DNA of 31,603 nt from Sperchopsis tessellata (Eukaryota > Arthropoda > Insecta > Coleoptera > Hydrophilidae), in NCBI GenBank assembly GCA_033557685.1, contig JAWQRN010000311.1:1-31603 (forward strand). Direction: 5' to 3'. The notes under the pieces were generated by a model. That model saw only the letters and a program-made list of their open reading frames with translations. It ran no database searches and was not told where the DNA came from. Made by a program: the position numbers and the translations under genes. Every line of letters begins with the position of its first letter. Position 1 is the stretch's first letter. Below are positions 10,512 through 21,505 of the stretch, piece by piece.

Positions 10512-10834
10512 CTCGTGTTGTGGAACCACCTGTGAAAGAAAACATAGACTCAGCAATAGTGAGATTACAGAATGTTGGAGCTTTTGATCAAAATTGCAAT
10601 CTCACAGCGCTAGGAATACATTTGGCAACATTGCCAGTTGATGTTCGGATAGGAAAGTTAATCTTATTAGGAGCAATTTTGGGGTGTGTGGATGCAGCTT
10701 TAACGATGGCAGCATGTCTAAGTTTCAAGAGTCCATTTGTTACACCCTTTGGCAAAAAGGAAGAAGCTAATATAAAGAAAAGAGAATTTTCTGTGGGACA
10801 TAGTGATCATATAACAGCTTTAAGAGCTTATCAG
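10512..10834 (+). CDS. DHX57: DHX57-like helicase, exon E: HA2 (winged helix and ratchet) domain
   Basis: The exon opens after TTTTACAG at 10511, with G|CT giving Ala. The sequence ARVVEPPVKENIDSAIVRLQ, then LTALGIHLATLPVDVRIGKL and a SFKSPFVTPFGKKEEA segment, is the classic HA2 region of DEAH/RHA helicases. It ends TALRAYQ at a codon boundary (phase 0) before GTATGT at 10835. No disruption is seen. A small MITE starts only 19 bp into the following intron. Confidence 0.93.
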
Positions 10835-10853
10835 GTATGTACCTACAATTAAT

Positions 10854-11035
10854 CTGTACCTGAGAAGCAGAAGTATCTATGCTCATGTTTACCAAAACTT
10901 TATGTGTATGGTTACAGAAATACATTTGATATTATGTTCAAATTTATTTTTTCTATACACCTTAGGCTAGTGACAAATCCTAGCAGCAGAATGCACAAAA
11001 ATGTCCACATATTGCATTCTGCTTCTCAGGTACAG
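10854..11035. mobile_element. 182-bp MITE with 19-bp perfect terminal inverted repeats
   Basis: The left end CTGTACCTGAGAAGCAGAA (10854-10872) is matched exactly in inverse orientation by TTCTGCTTCTCAGGTACAG (11017-11035). The interior is non-coding. Flanks are AT-rich (ttaat | ... | aatta), so the exact target duplication is ambiguous. Confidence 0.85.
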
Positions 11036-11339
11036 AATTATTTATTTAATCGCAATGCAGAAAATTGATTACATCGACATTTTTCTAGCTATATTGCTGT
11101 ATGCCCGTGCCTGTCTGGACGTCTCTCTGTTTACCTCTCTTATAACTTATTGGTGCAAAATATTTCTAGTACACTAAAAAATCAGGTCACTATTTTTTTA
11201 TATAAAAGCCCATAAGGACCATATGTATATAAGAGTTAATATGTACATATAACTCAGCTAATTAACAGTCTCTTCAATGATATAATATTTCAGTGGCAGT
11301 TTAAACCTCTCACTTTATGATGTGCTTACACCTTGCGGT

Positions 11340-12264
11340 ACATTATTGAACATTAGAACCCGTTGGTACACGATTTGTTTTTCCCTTGTCCTGGTCTTTA
11401 CTCTGCTCGTATACATGTTCCCTGCTGTTCTTATATTGTGTATGTAAGTCTTTATTTTTGTATATTTTGATGCCTCTATCACATATATTCCTAGATTCTG
11501 TTATTCTTATTATTTTTAAAGTTTCAAACTTTGTTACTTCTGTGATGTTCAATTGTTTGAAAATTTAGTACAGTTCTGTAATTGGGGTATAGTATTTAAG
11601 GTTGTATATTACTTGTAAAGTTTGTTTTGTTGTCATGGAGAGCATTTATTTCGGAGTTGTTAGTAGTTCATACACCATTATTTTATGCATTTTGCTAAGC
11701 AGTGTTTTATTTTATGGGCTATACAAATGCAAGAGGTCACTATATTTTGAATTCGTGTAGTGCTTCCTTGTCAAACTTTGGACTATTGTAAGTCCAACGT
11801 AATTTACTGTACTACTTCAAATTTTATGTTATTGATTTTGAAATCTATATGTTGTTTTGGCCATTTTTCTATGTGGATAATGTAGCGCTTGTCTCCATTC
11901 AATGTTAATAAATTTGTGTTTGTCCATTTAAATAAATGGGCAATGCCTTAAATTTTCTTTTGTATTTCATAGCCATCTATGTTTTCATAAAAAATCACCA
12001 TGTCATCTGCATACATCACTATTTTTCCATGTAATTTATAGTGTTAAGTTGTTAATGTAAATGATGTACAGCTCCAATATCAAACTTTGGAATACTTCAT
12101 TCTTGATGGTGGTTTTTGTACCGGAGTTGTTGTTTATCATACTATATTGTTTTCAGTTTCTTAAGTAACTTCCAGGGTTCCTAGCGCAATATATTTTATT
12201 CCTATGTTGGGTAATTTATTGACAAGGGTATCATGGTCAACTGCATCAAATGCTTTTGTATAGT
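11340..12264 (-). mobile_element. LINE 'L1a', 3' portion (RT palm onward)
   Basis: Read on the minus strand from 12264, the frames give YTKAFDAVDHDTLVNKL (RT motif with catalytic Asp) and then MYADDMVIFYE, an intact-looking YADD box near 12010-12030. A degenerate thumb/C-terminal part follows to about 11340. Stops and frameshifts are frequent. The 5' part of the same copy appears to continue at 16845-17520, so this LINE has been split by later insertions (see findings). Confidence 0.8.
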
Positions 12265-12727
12265 ATAAGAAAGAAAGAAATTGCTTTATTCAAAACACAA
12301 ACATTTACAAAAACAATATTGCAAAATTTTGCTTGAGTAGCGTCAAACAAGTACTTACAGCTACTACGATAAAAAAAATGAACAAACTTAATACAAGCTT
12401 AACAAAACATAATTTTGTAAAACAAAAATACATTTTTCTGTTAAAAGAGAAAAACATTTTCAAATATGTACACACTTAGTCAAGATTAAGATAATCATTA
12501 ATTGTATATGGTTCTAAATTACACAAAAATTCAAATAAACTCGTTCTAAAAGCATGCAAAGTCATCTTTGTCTTTATGTATTCTGGCAACATATTTAAGA
12601 ATTCAAAGCAGCGATACATACAACTCTTTTTATACATATCTAATCTGTGGATAGGATATATATAAGCAGTCTTGTTTCTTGTGGCATATTCGTGGTTAAA
12701 TTTATTGTTAACAAAAAGTTGAGAGTT

Positions 12728-12767
<40 letters not shown>

Positions 12768-12923
12768 AGTTACAGTTAAAATACCATTTTCTTTAAAAAG
12801 TCCTCTACACGAATCCTGTTGTCTATGGTTCAGAATGATTCGCAGGGCACGCTTATGTGAAACGAAAACTCTATTTAATATTATGCCATTGATATATTTT
12901 CTATCATCCAGGTTCATTTGTAA
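12265..12923 (-). mobile_element. LINE 'L1b', 3' terminal fragment
   Basis: A minus-strand frame near 12790-12917 reads FVSHKRALRIILNHRQQDSCRGLF, the conserved C-terminal RT-associated motif of Jockey/CR1-type LINEs. Its 3' end lies at about 12265-12295, with a minus-strand AATAAAGCAATTTC polyadenylation-like end. A (TA)n tract interrupts the frame at 12729-12764. The 5' limit coincides with the start of the LTR at 12924. Confidence 0.8.
12729..12764. repeat. (TA)n microsatellite inside LINE fragment
   Basis: About 36 bp of alternating TA. It creates spurious YIYIYI reading frames on both strands. Confidence 0.9.
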
Positions 12924-13295
12924 TGTTAAGAAACTACTGCGAAACCTCTACGCCACTGAACATCACCTGAGGACTTCCGTAAGTTCAAAAAGCTACAAGA
13001 AGAGACGAGACGCTCACGAACTTCAACAGCCCAGAACCATCTCGATATTTCTGTATATTTCTAGAAGAGACTTCATGCATCATATATAAGTAGTGGCTGT
13101 TAATGGACAGGCAGTTCGACTGCCAAGATTGCTACCCACAATTCGGGACGAAGTTGTAGAGAAGTGTGAATATTGGGACCAATTAGTATACTCGATAAAA
13201 ACTGCTATAATTACTGTGTATAAATATTGCTGTGTTGTTGTAAACTAAAAATAAATACACTTTAAATTGTTGAATTTGTGAACCATGTAAAAACA
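12924..13295 (+). repeat. 5' LTR of the Gypsy element
   Basis: Starts TGTTAAGAAACTACTGCGAA. Aligned landmarks shared with the right LTR include 'cactgaacatca', 'caacagccca', 'ttgctaccca' and 'aaataaatacac'. A TATA-like 'catatataagtag' is near 13080. The end (...aaaca at 13295) is set by the divergence point and the CA rule. Confidence 0.82.
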
Positions 13296-13389
13296 TACTC
13301 TGGTACCAGGTGTGCGGTTTTAAAACAGATAATTAGTAAATAAAATAAAAACCAGTGTTATTAACAGACTACATTAAACAGTTTAAAAA

Positions 13390-13950
13390 CTGGTGTGTGA
13401 TAAGTGGAAACTAGGTCAACTAACAAAATTACAGATACAAAAGAAAAATTAGAAAACTTTAGGAGTTTACGGAATAAACTAGAGGAAAATTCCAGATTCA
13501 TTCAAGAACATTCCAGAATATTTGAGAAAAAATTTGGAAATCAAAATCCTAGAAAGAATGTAGAAGAATCTTGAAGAAAGTGAACTAGAGGAAAATTCAA
13601 GAATTATTGGAAGGGTTGGACATGAAAGTTTCGGCAGTAAATGAAAATACAATCCCTCAGAGAAGAGTTCGGAACCTGGAAAAGAGACATCGATAATTTC
13701 ACAAAGAAACCATTCACTACTTCATTATAACTGACTGGCCAGAGGATGAAGGTGCCCACATTTGATGGACACTCTTTATGACACAATTTGACATGGCTGG
13801 TGATTATAATGGCTGGGATGACACTAATAAAGTGACTAACCTCACTATGGTTCTTCAAGACCAGGCTTTGTATGTCGTGCACAATATTTCAGAGTATAAC
13901 ATGGGTAATTTTGAACTCTAGAATACAAGGTTTAAGGATTACCACTTAAT
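13390..13950 (+). pseudogene. Gypsy gag remnant
   Basis: With stops ignored, the plus-strand frame around 13747-13925 reads KVPTFDG..., QFDMAGDYNGWDD, and LTMVLQDQALYVVHNI. This is the typical capsid-side pattern of insect Gypsy gag proteins (target-length alpha-helical block with a conserved xFDG start). Upstream, 13400-13650 gives a charged E/K/R-rich segment. Stops and frameshifts make it non-functional. Confidence 0.65.
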
Positions 13951-14074
13951 GTCTTTGTACCAATCCCAACTAACGATACGGAAACATAAGACTGGGGAAT
14001 CTTTGTTACAAACCTCAAAGTACGAACAGCTATTGGTGATAAAATTTTAGTGCATGGAAGCGTGAAGGTTTACA

Positions 14075-14300
14075 TAATCTTGGGTAGCTTCCATGTTCCA
14101 ACAGGTGATTGTGGCGGACATAGTAGATGAAGCAATCCTAGGGTTGGATTTTATAAGCCCTCATGTAGCTGTTATTGATGTGAAAAAAAGACTACTGATG
14201 ATAGGAAATGAAGAAGTAAGGCTGGGCTTTCCTGGGTCTAAGCTAACAGATTGCGCCTCCTACTTGCAGGTAATATCTCGATCCTGCTCTGACTGAACAA
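14075..14300 (+). pseudogene. Gypsy aspartic protease remnant
   Basis: The frame 14093-14293 reads VADIVDEAILGLDFI, matching the end of a retropepsin-like domain (the ILGxDFL motif) after its catalytic part. The catalytic D-T/S-G loop upstream is not recognisable, so only the C-terminal half remains. About 14490-14705 then gives short leader-like pieces (VQHNIDPD, VELAHWSVKI). Confidence 0.6.
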
Positions 14301-14729
14301 ATAATCCTTGCTAAGAAGGAAAATGAAATGGAAGATTGCTGTTTGTATCTTCAATCAATCAAAGTTAAAAGCAATATTTCTGTTAATGTAATGAATTTAT
14401 CATCAACGGAAGATAAACAAGTACTGGATCTTCTAAGGCAATTCCAAGATATATTTGCCACCTGAGAAGAAGTTTACGGTTGTACCAATGTGGTACAACA
14501 CAATATCGACCCTGATTGTGCCACTGCAATTAAGCAGTATGAAGAAGCTCAAAGCGTTAGGTGGGTAGAAAGACCTAAACTTATCACTTTACCACCGAAC
14601 AGCTTAGAGGTAAGATTCATAACAACGCCAATACTTTGTCAAGTAGAACTTGCCCATTGGAGTGTAAAAATTGTCAGTTCTTTGAAGAAAGAACAAAGAT
14701 GCTGAATTTTTTGAACAACAGTCAAGGTA

Positions 14730-15480
14730 GAAGGATGGACGGATGAGGAAACAAAAAGAGCACAAGAAGAAGATCAAGACCTACAACCAATTTTGAACTG
14801 GAAGCAGCAAGGGCAACGACCAGCATAGGAAGAAGTAGCCAACTAGAGCCAAACAGTGAAAACATATTAGACACAGTGGAACTCACTGAAGATGATAAAT
14901 GGATTGTTGAAGAAGGCCTTAGATAATGAAGAAGCAGATGAAGATACCCTACAACTGGCACTAACAAAGAAGAAATGGCACGACACAATGGGAGTTCCGG
15001 AGGTCACTTACAAAGAAAGAATTGTGTCGGAGATGCACTCCTTGTGCCGGGTCCAGGAAGAAAGAGAAAGGCTGTGATGAAGCAGTATAACATAGGAAGT
15101 CTTTTCAAGATAATTGCTATAGACATAACTGGTCTTTTCATAGAGACTGATACTGGCAACAAATACATACTGATCACGATGGATTATTTCACTAAATAGG
15201 TTGAAGCATATGCCCTATTGAATCAGGAAGTCCCGACAGTTTCAGAACTGTAGGTTATAGAGTTTTCAGCAAATTTAGGGGTACTTCTGGAACTGATTAA
15301 GGAAGCAACTTTGAATCGGCATTGTTGCAGAGACCTGCAAGTTACTTGGGATAAGAGAGACGTGAACAACGCCTTTACCCCCTCAGTCTGATGGAATGGT
15401 GGAGCAAATGAACCGAACCATGGACAGATACCTCTCCAGAGTTGTTTTGGGATATCAAAAATTAGGACCAGTTTATACAT
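14730..15480 (+). pseudogene. Gypsy integrase remnant
   Basis: The zinc-binding-side linker begins with GWTDEETKRAQEEDQDLQPIL (about 14735). The catalytic core starts FKIIAIDITGLF...DTGNKYILITMDYFTK (about 15105-15198), containing the first catalytic Asp (AIDI). After a stop it continues as VEAYALLNQE, then frameshifts to a PQSDGMVEQMNR-like stretch near 15380-15412 that contains the final catalytic region. Multiple stops make it dead. No RT palm (YxDD) or RNase H is visible between the protease and this domain. Confidence 0.75.
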
Positions 15481-15499
15481 CTAATTTTGAGGCCCATCG

Positions 15500-16510
15500 C
15501 GCAGCTGTTAAAAAAAGACTCTGCAAACTCCAGCTAGAATGATTTTTGGAAGAAAGATGAGATTATCAGGAGACACAATTTATTTCGACAATCTAAGAAG
15601 GAAGATTGACGACATTCATAATCTTGTCTGAAATAACATCAAGAAACCAGAAAGAAAACCAAAAATTACACACTACAATTAGTAAACCCCATACTCCATC
15701 TTCCAAGGAGGAGAACATTGTTGGGTTGAGTAAGTACAAGCCCAGAATGAAGACGAGTTGGTGCCATTCCTGAAGATCCACGAAGGCCATCAGCTGGATT
15801 TAACAGAGTAAGAAGGAGGTCTGTTCTTGGCCAGTCAGAAAAAGGTCACTGGCACACTGTGTGACAGTTGATCTGAAGATGTCCCAGGGTATTGCAAAGG
15901 AGTCCTGTAAGAGATTCGAAGAACTTCATGAACTACATAGCCAAGTTGAATTCAGTCAGCAAGTTCTACAGTTGTGTAATATTGACAGAACCATTTATTA
16001 TCTGGACACAAAGAGGAAGTCTCTTCTGCAGTCAATCTATAGTGATATGTGGTTCTGTCTTCGGGCGCTGTAAGTTATTACCCAACAGCAAGGTTGCCAT
16101 AAATTATCTTGTGGATTTGATTGACTGAGTTAGAAAGGGATCGGAAATATTATAGAAATCATATTCAAGGATTCCGACGTGAAGATTCTGGTGTACCACT
16201 TGCGATTGAGAAAACTTTGAACCAAGAGCAATGTGGACTGTTATTGCTGTTATTATTCAATCTGCAAAAAAAGCCTGTGACTATCAATACAAACCATCGG
16301 TGAGAGGAACTGAAGAAGTCTGTGTACTTTGGAAGTGATGACGCCTACAGTTAGCTTGCAGCTGGTTCCATTCATACATCAATAAAAGACGAACAGAAAT
16401 TCTTTGTTTTTTGAAGCCCAATTCTCAGTATGCTTGAAGCCGTATTGTCCTTTCAAGCATGAGTGTTCAGGTGCTTGTGTTCAGGACTAACAGAACTTAG
16501 ACCGGGGCAA
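15500..16510 (+). other. 3' internal region of the Gypsy element
   Basis: About 1 kb between the integrase remnant and the right LTR. Only short, broken frames occur and no domain is recognised. The final bases before the LTR are purine-rich (gaccggggcaa) and fit a polypurine tract. Confidence 0.6.
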
Positions 16511-16833
16511 TGTTATAAAACTACTGTGAAACTTCTACACCACTGAACATCAACTGAGGACTCTAGTAAGTTCTAAAAGAACAAGAAGAAGCGAAACGCG
16601 CAAACGAACTCCAACAGCCCAGAGCCGTCTCGATATAGGCTGGATATGGATGGAGAGTTCGACTACGAAGTTCAGTTATTGCTACCCACAGTGCAAGGCG
16701 AAGTTTTAAAGAAGCGCATAGTATTCGGATGAATTATTATTCTCGTTATAAACCGTGATAATTGCTGTGCTATTTTAAACTATGCACTTTAAAATAAATA
16801 CACTAATTGTTATTTGTGAACTCTGTAAACCCA
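16511..16833 (+). repeat. 3' LTR of the Gypsy element
   Basis: Starts TGTTATAAAACTACTGTGAA and is about 80% similar by eye to the left LTR. It lacks about 50 bp found there, including the TATA-like stretch. Substantial divergence and indels between the LTRs indicate an old insertion. Confidence 0.8.
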
Positions 16834-16844
16834 TTTTAGTAAGT

Positions 16845-17520
16845 AACATATTGGATTTATCGTTGCTTTAGATGTGCCCTTTCCTTTTTGAAAACTGTCT
16901 TGGGATTGCGTCAGTAGTTTGATGTTTTCTGTATATGGAACCAATCTTTTATGTATGACTTTTTCAAAAATTTTGTTAAGTGTATCATTAAAAAGGAAAT
17001 TAGCTGTTTTGTGGGTGTTCTTCGTAATTTAAGAAAATATGTATATAGTCATTCCTCAAATTTATTATATAAAAGAGACCGGTTTCGACCTACTTAGGTC
17101 ATTTTCAAACTTGACAATTATTTTGGGTGAGCTTGAAAATAACCTGAGTAGGCCGAAACCGGTCACTTTTATATAATAAATTTGTGGAAGGACTATATAC
17201 ATATTTTCTTTAATTAAGTGTAGTTAAATTTGATATAGGTTGATAGTTTTTTTTTATTATTCATTTGTATAATGCCACTGTTCGTCCATTTTTTACCTAA
17301 AGGGCACTTAATTAGCTCCTCGAGGTTGATAGTTACTGACAATTTTTCTTTCATCTTTATAAATAGGTGTTATTCTTATAATTTTCAATTCTTTTGAAAT
17401 TCTAATATTTATGGAGCAATTGTAGTTGTTAAGTTTTTTATTTCAGTTTACTTGATTTCATCATAACCTGGTGCTTTGAGGTTTTTAATTATTTCTTTGA
17501 TTTCCGAAATCTTTTTTGGT
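16845..17520 (-). mobile_element. LINE 'L1a', 5' portion (RT fingers)
   Basis: Minus-strand frames read, from right to left, PGYDEIK (about 17475), IYKDE/SNYQP-like (RT block 2, about 17350), then LNKIFEKVIHKRLVPY (about 16970) and SQDSFQKGKGTSKAT (about 16900). This is the order of a CR1/Jockey-like RT up to just before the AFD motif found at 12240. It is interrupted by a foldback MITE at 17022-17219. Confidence 0.75.
17022..17219. mobile_element. Foldback MITE with ~89-bp arms
   Basis: The arms 17022-17110 and 17131-17219 are roughly 85-90% complementary around a 20-bp centre. They include 'gaccggtttcg' at 17087-17097 and 'cgaaaccggtc' at 17154-17164. It has no coding capacity. Palindromic elements with this ACCGGTTTCGNCC core recur in insect genomes as far as I know. 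Confidence 0.85.
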
Positions 17521-18328
17521 TTTTTTTTTAATGTGATTGGCCTCGGCACATGCCATTTAGCCTAGCGCTAATTCTTGTAGTTGGATAAATTGCATTTTTT
17601 GATTTTAATTTCAAGTCCCTGTGATTTTACGCGAGACTGGGAATCGAACTCGAGCCACCGCGGAGTCGCATAGATTGAATCATCTTTTTTGGTTGATACG
17701 GTACATTTTTGTTGCTTTGCTTTCTCCCTTGTATGTTTTCTACAAGTAATTCTCTTATGTTTTGTGTAGTTTTGGTAGCTATTTTTTGTTTGTCTTTTCT
17801 TTTGATTGCTTCCATCGTTAATCTATTTTATAATTCCCCTTCTTTGTCCTTTACTTGATTGGTGTAGTATAATCATCTCTTTTTTTTTATTTGTTGATTT
17901 TCACATATTTTATTATCACCCTTTGTTAACACTGGCTCACAAATTGCTGTCTTCTAGTCATTTGGTATTCCGCCTTTTTCACGTAGTTTAATTTCTTGAG
18001 ATACTTGACCATGCCCAGCAGTCATTTCAACATATATAGAGCTATTAGGTAAAACTCTTACTGAGTTATTTCCTACTCTTCCTCGGTATCGTTTATGAAT
18101 TAGTTTAATAAAGTTTTCTTTCCACATTTCTATGACCATTAAGTTGGCTTTAAAAATCGGTTTCTGTGTTTTGTTTTAAACATGAATTACCCAAACTTCT
18201 CTGGCCTCTTAAATACACGAAATATTTCACCTTCTTCCTTCAATGTTTAAACTCTGTATAGTTCATTGTTGCCTTAGACACGTTAAATATGAAACTGATA
18301 TAATAAAATATTTCTGTATGATTTTCAG
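17521..18328 (-). other. Repeat-derived 3' part of intron 5
   Basis: About 800 bp. The minus strand near 17635-17690 carries GAGTTCGATTCCC, a tRNA-type B-box resemblance that could mark a SINE, but no matching A box is clear. Minus-strand frames at 17627-17815 and 17954-18139 are lysine-rich (for example WKENFIKLIHKRYRGRVGNN) and look like retroelement debris, yet I cannot assign them. The acceptor TTTTCAG ends at 18328. Confidence 0.45.
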
Positions 18329-18535
18329 AAATTTCAAGAAGCCAATTCCAAAAGTTACATGGCCGGAATAAATTTTTGCAATGAGAACTTCTTATCCCGG
18401 AAAACGCTGGTGACTATAGCTGACACAAAACATCAATTTCTTGAACTTTTGGTATCTATTGGATTCATACCTGTTGACATAAAACGAAAACATCGTTCCG
18501 GAGAAGACAACGTGATAGCACTCACAGGAGCGGAA
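18329..18535 (+). CDS. DHX57: DHX57-like helicase, exon F: region after HA2
   Basis: The exon opens at a codon boundary after TTTTCAG, continuing AYQ from exon E as KFQEANSKSYMAGINFCNENFLS. The next part, TKHQFLELLVSIGF, matches the helical segment that links HA2 to the OB-fold in DHX57. It is 69 codons and ends ALTGAE at phase 0 before GTAAGT at 18536. A vertebrate-length protein would need roughly another 200-250 residues (LISAxLCAxLYPN start, OB-fold). No such exon is seen downstream in this window. Confidence 0.9.
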
Positions 18536-18684
18536 GTAAGTACTGAAAAGATAACTACATTGATACATTTTGATACTCTCTATATTCCCTTGGCTACTAT
18601 TACACGCATGATCAGTGTTTATTTTTATTTATAAAAATCGGCTACGACTGCGAAACTGCAGCAAGTACTCGTGATAACACTAGT

Positions 18685-19065
18685 TATAAAAGGTGTCCCA
18701 ACAACATGTATGGAATTGCTGGAACATTTGCGTTCTTTTGACGAAATTACAAATCACGGTTAGGCATAACTGTTGCTGGATTTCAGTGATACAGAGCGTC
18801 TAATCTCTTCCTTCAAGGCTTGGGTGGTTAAGGGCTTGTTGACATAAAATATTGACTTCAAAAAACTCCAGAGAAGTCAAAAGGCGTTAAATCATACGAT
18901 CTCGGCGATTCTGGTCTTACCAAAGGGAAGATTACACGACCGGGGAATGTCTCATGCAATAATGCCATTGTTTCACGTGATGGATGTGTGGCATTTGGCA
19001 CCGTCCTGTTGGAACAACATGTCTTCAAGATCTTACCAAAGAAATAGACGTGCAAAAGTACTGCA
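18685..19065 (-). mobile_element. Mariner-like transposase remnant (C-terminal half)
   Basis: On the minus strand, 19055-18858 reads RETMALLHETFPGRVI and then PRSYDLTPFDF. These correspond to the segment around the last catalytic residue in a common insect Tc1/mariner-related transposase (PPRSCDLTPLDFFLWG). After a stop, degenerate sequence corresponding to the VNKPxTTQALKEEIR region continues towards 18700. An 'aaaggtgtcccaac' at 18689-18702 may be the terminal repeat. It lacks the N-terminal half and is non-functional. Confidence 0.78.
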
Positions 19066-19139
19066 TTGAAGGAGAAGTTGAAATGTGTGACACATTACTG
19101 TCAACTATACATACATTAGTGGTGGGTATTTATAAAAAC

Positions 19140-21505
19140 TGAAACTTAGATATTTTCCTGGAAAACGTGGATGAGGTGATGAAAGAAATAACAAGTTCCT
19201 TTATAAAACATAATATATTTATCGTTGGAGATTATGTGAACCTGCTTGTACAATCAACAAACAAGGAAAATATTTTGACAGTCATGCGTGAAAATGGTAT
19301 GCGCCCGCTGTTTACTGAGCCGTCAAGAGTCACAGGGGCGAGTCATTCATGCATAGACAATTTTTTCTCAAACATTCTTGAAGAAAAGTACCAGACAGAG
19401 ACAAAAAATCTACACATAGCGGATCACAAAGGGCAGTGTTTGTACTTGCACACTGCATGGATCTGAAGGCAATTAATAAAAATCAGGGACTTCATTGGAG
19501 AAAACATTCAGATATTCAAAAATTTAATGCAGTCAGATGACATAGAAGCGGAGGAAGCCTTTGAAAGCTTTCAAAATGTGCTACAAACTTTAATAAGGCT
19601 TTTCCTGACAGGAGCAACAGTCAACAAACAAAACATAGATTGGAATACAGATAACCTAAAGCATATGAAAAATAGATTGGATGCCATCTACACAATCCTT
19701 GAAGTTACAAAAAATTTACTTTATAGAGGCATGTATAGACACTTCAAAGATATATATATATATACAAGAAAAGTCGATGAAGCAAAAAGACTAGCAAACA
19801 GTATATTTATTAAAAAATCTTCTAACACACAAAAAGCTGCCTGGAAAGTTGTCAAACAGGGAAATTAAATCTTAAGATAAATAACAGCAACTTAATGGCC
19901 AATAGCCTAAACACATATTTCTCTAACATTGGAAAAACCGAGCTGATTAAGGTATCAGACACACTGGACGCTACAAGACTACGAACAATCAATGAAGATT
20001 CCTTATTCTTAGAACCATCTTCAAACGGAAGCCAACTGTTTACGATATTTCTACAATTACGTCGAAGTAGGCAGTTGTATAACAAGGTACTGACTTTCCT
20101 AATAAATAAATGTTTGACGGATGATGTTTTCCCAACCGCACTAAAGAAAGCAAAAGTAATACCAATACTAAAGAAGAGCGATGCAGACACATGCAGAAAT
20201 TATAGGCTTATATCAATACTTCCAGCAATCTCAAATGTGTTTAAGACAGCCTTTAAATTGCGGCTAGTGCATTTTTTGGAAAGGAATAATATAATTGATG
20301 GAAACCAACATGCCTACAGAAAAAATCATTCTACCGTAATAGCAATGGTAGATATTATCAGTCAAATATTGACGAGGATGGTGGCAAGTAATCTCAGATC
20401 ACCCTCTGCGATCTGAGTAAAGCCTTCGATATGGTGGACCATGAGATACTCTTGGACAAGATATGGAAGTATGGAATACGTGGTATTCCTCATAAATTTA
20501 TGACATCATATTTGAGGGAACGCTCACAACAAGTTGCCTGGAAAAGTGAAGTCTCTGACTGGAGACTAATAGAGAGAGAAGTGCCCCAGGTATCCATTCT
20601 TGGGCCAATTCTTTTTCTGCTATATATCAATGACATAACACAGAGTGTAAGAGGGGATACTATATGTCTGTTTGATGATGACACTTCTTTTGTAAATACA
20701 AACAAAAATTTAAACACTTTAAAAGAACAGACCAACCTATCCTTGGAAAGTACAGAGAAGTGGTTTGAAGCGAACAAACTGAAATTTAACAGTCAGAAAA
20801 CACAAATACTGACAGTATATACAAAACAAAACGTGCCCAAACAATCTGTCACCTTTTAAAGAATAAATGTTTCAGAAACCCTAAAATGGATAAACCATAT
20901 TCAATATCTGAAAACAAGACTAGCCAGCTCACTCTATTGCATAAGAATAATACACAGAAATGTAACACCAGAGGTGACAAGAAATATCTACTTTGAAAAC
21001 TTCTATAGTGTAGCAACCTACAGGATACTCATATGGGGATCATCATCTAAAACAGAACAGATTTTTTTGATGCAAAAGAAAGCAATAGTAATAATGTGTG
21101 GTGCACAGCATCATGAGAGTTGCAGACCGTTATTTACGTGGTTGAAAATTTTGACAATTACCAGTGTGTCATACTTACCTGCCTGCTGTATGTGCACGAG
21201 AGAAATTCAGAATTACCAAACAAATTCTCTTTACCACGGTTATAATACCAGAAAGAAAGAAAATTTCAGCACACCATTCCACAGAGTCAAAATAGCCCAA
21301 CAAAGTACTAACTATTGGGCACAATTACTATATAACGTACCACCGGAAAACATCAAGCGGATGCAGCCGAACCCCTGTAAGAAGTGGGTAAAATAGAGAT
21401 CAAGCCTTCTGTACCATACAGCAATACGTGTAGTCCAGTGTAGAAGTAATACCACAATAATTTGACCATTGTATATGCATATTACAGGAAAATAAATATA
21501 AAAGT
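19140..21505 (+). mobile_element. CR1/Jockey-like LINE, nearly full pol but frameshifted
   Basis: The endonuclease part at 19167-19463 has HNIFIVGDYVN, EPSRVTGASHSCIDNFFS and HIADHKGQCL (the SDH-type end). A degraded linker follows at 19470-19890. RT fingers lie at 19895-20416 (IPILKKSDADTCRNYRLISILPAI, YRKNHSTVIAM). After a frameshift, the RT palm at 20415-20859 has LSKAFDMVDHEIL and VPQVSILGPILFLLYINDI, with LFDDDTSF where FADDTS is usual. The C-terminal part at 20860-21396 contains RNIYFENFYSVATYRILIWGSSS. The 3' end is near 21505. Stops and frameshifts between blocks indicate a dead copy. Confidence 0.9.

Larger units (their letters stand above)
12924..16833 (+). mobile_element. Gypsy-type LTR retrotransposon, defective
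   Basis: Two similar direct terminal repeats (12924-13295 and about 16511-16833) enclose about 3.2 kb with remnants of gag, protease and integrase. The reverse transcriptase and RNase H regions are absent. A candidate primer binding site (TGGTACCAGG...) lies at about 13301, just inside the left LTR. A purine-rich GACCGGGGCAA lies immediately before the right LTR. GTAA flanks the element at 12920-12923 and recurs at 16839-16842, a possible but unproven target duplication. All frames are broken. Confidence 0.87.

Noticed and set aside
12708..13089. Two frames with long YIYIYI runs
   Set aside because: They are produced by the TA microsatellite; only the minus-strand RALRIILNH part is meaningful, as LINE debris.
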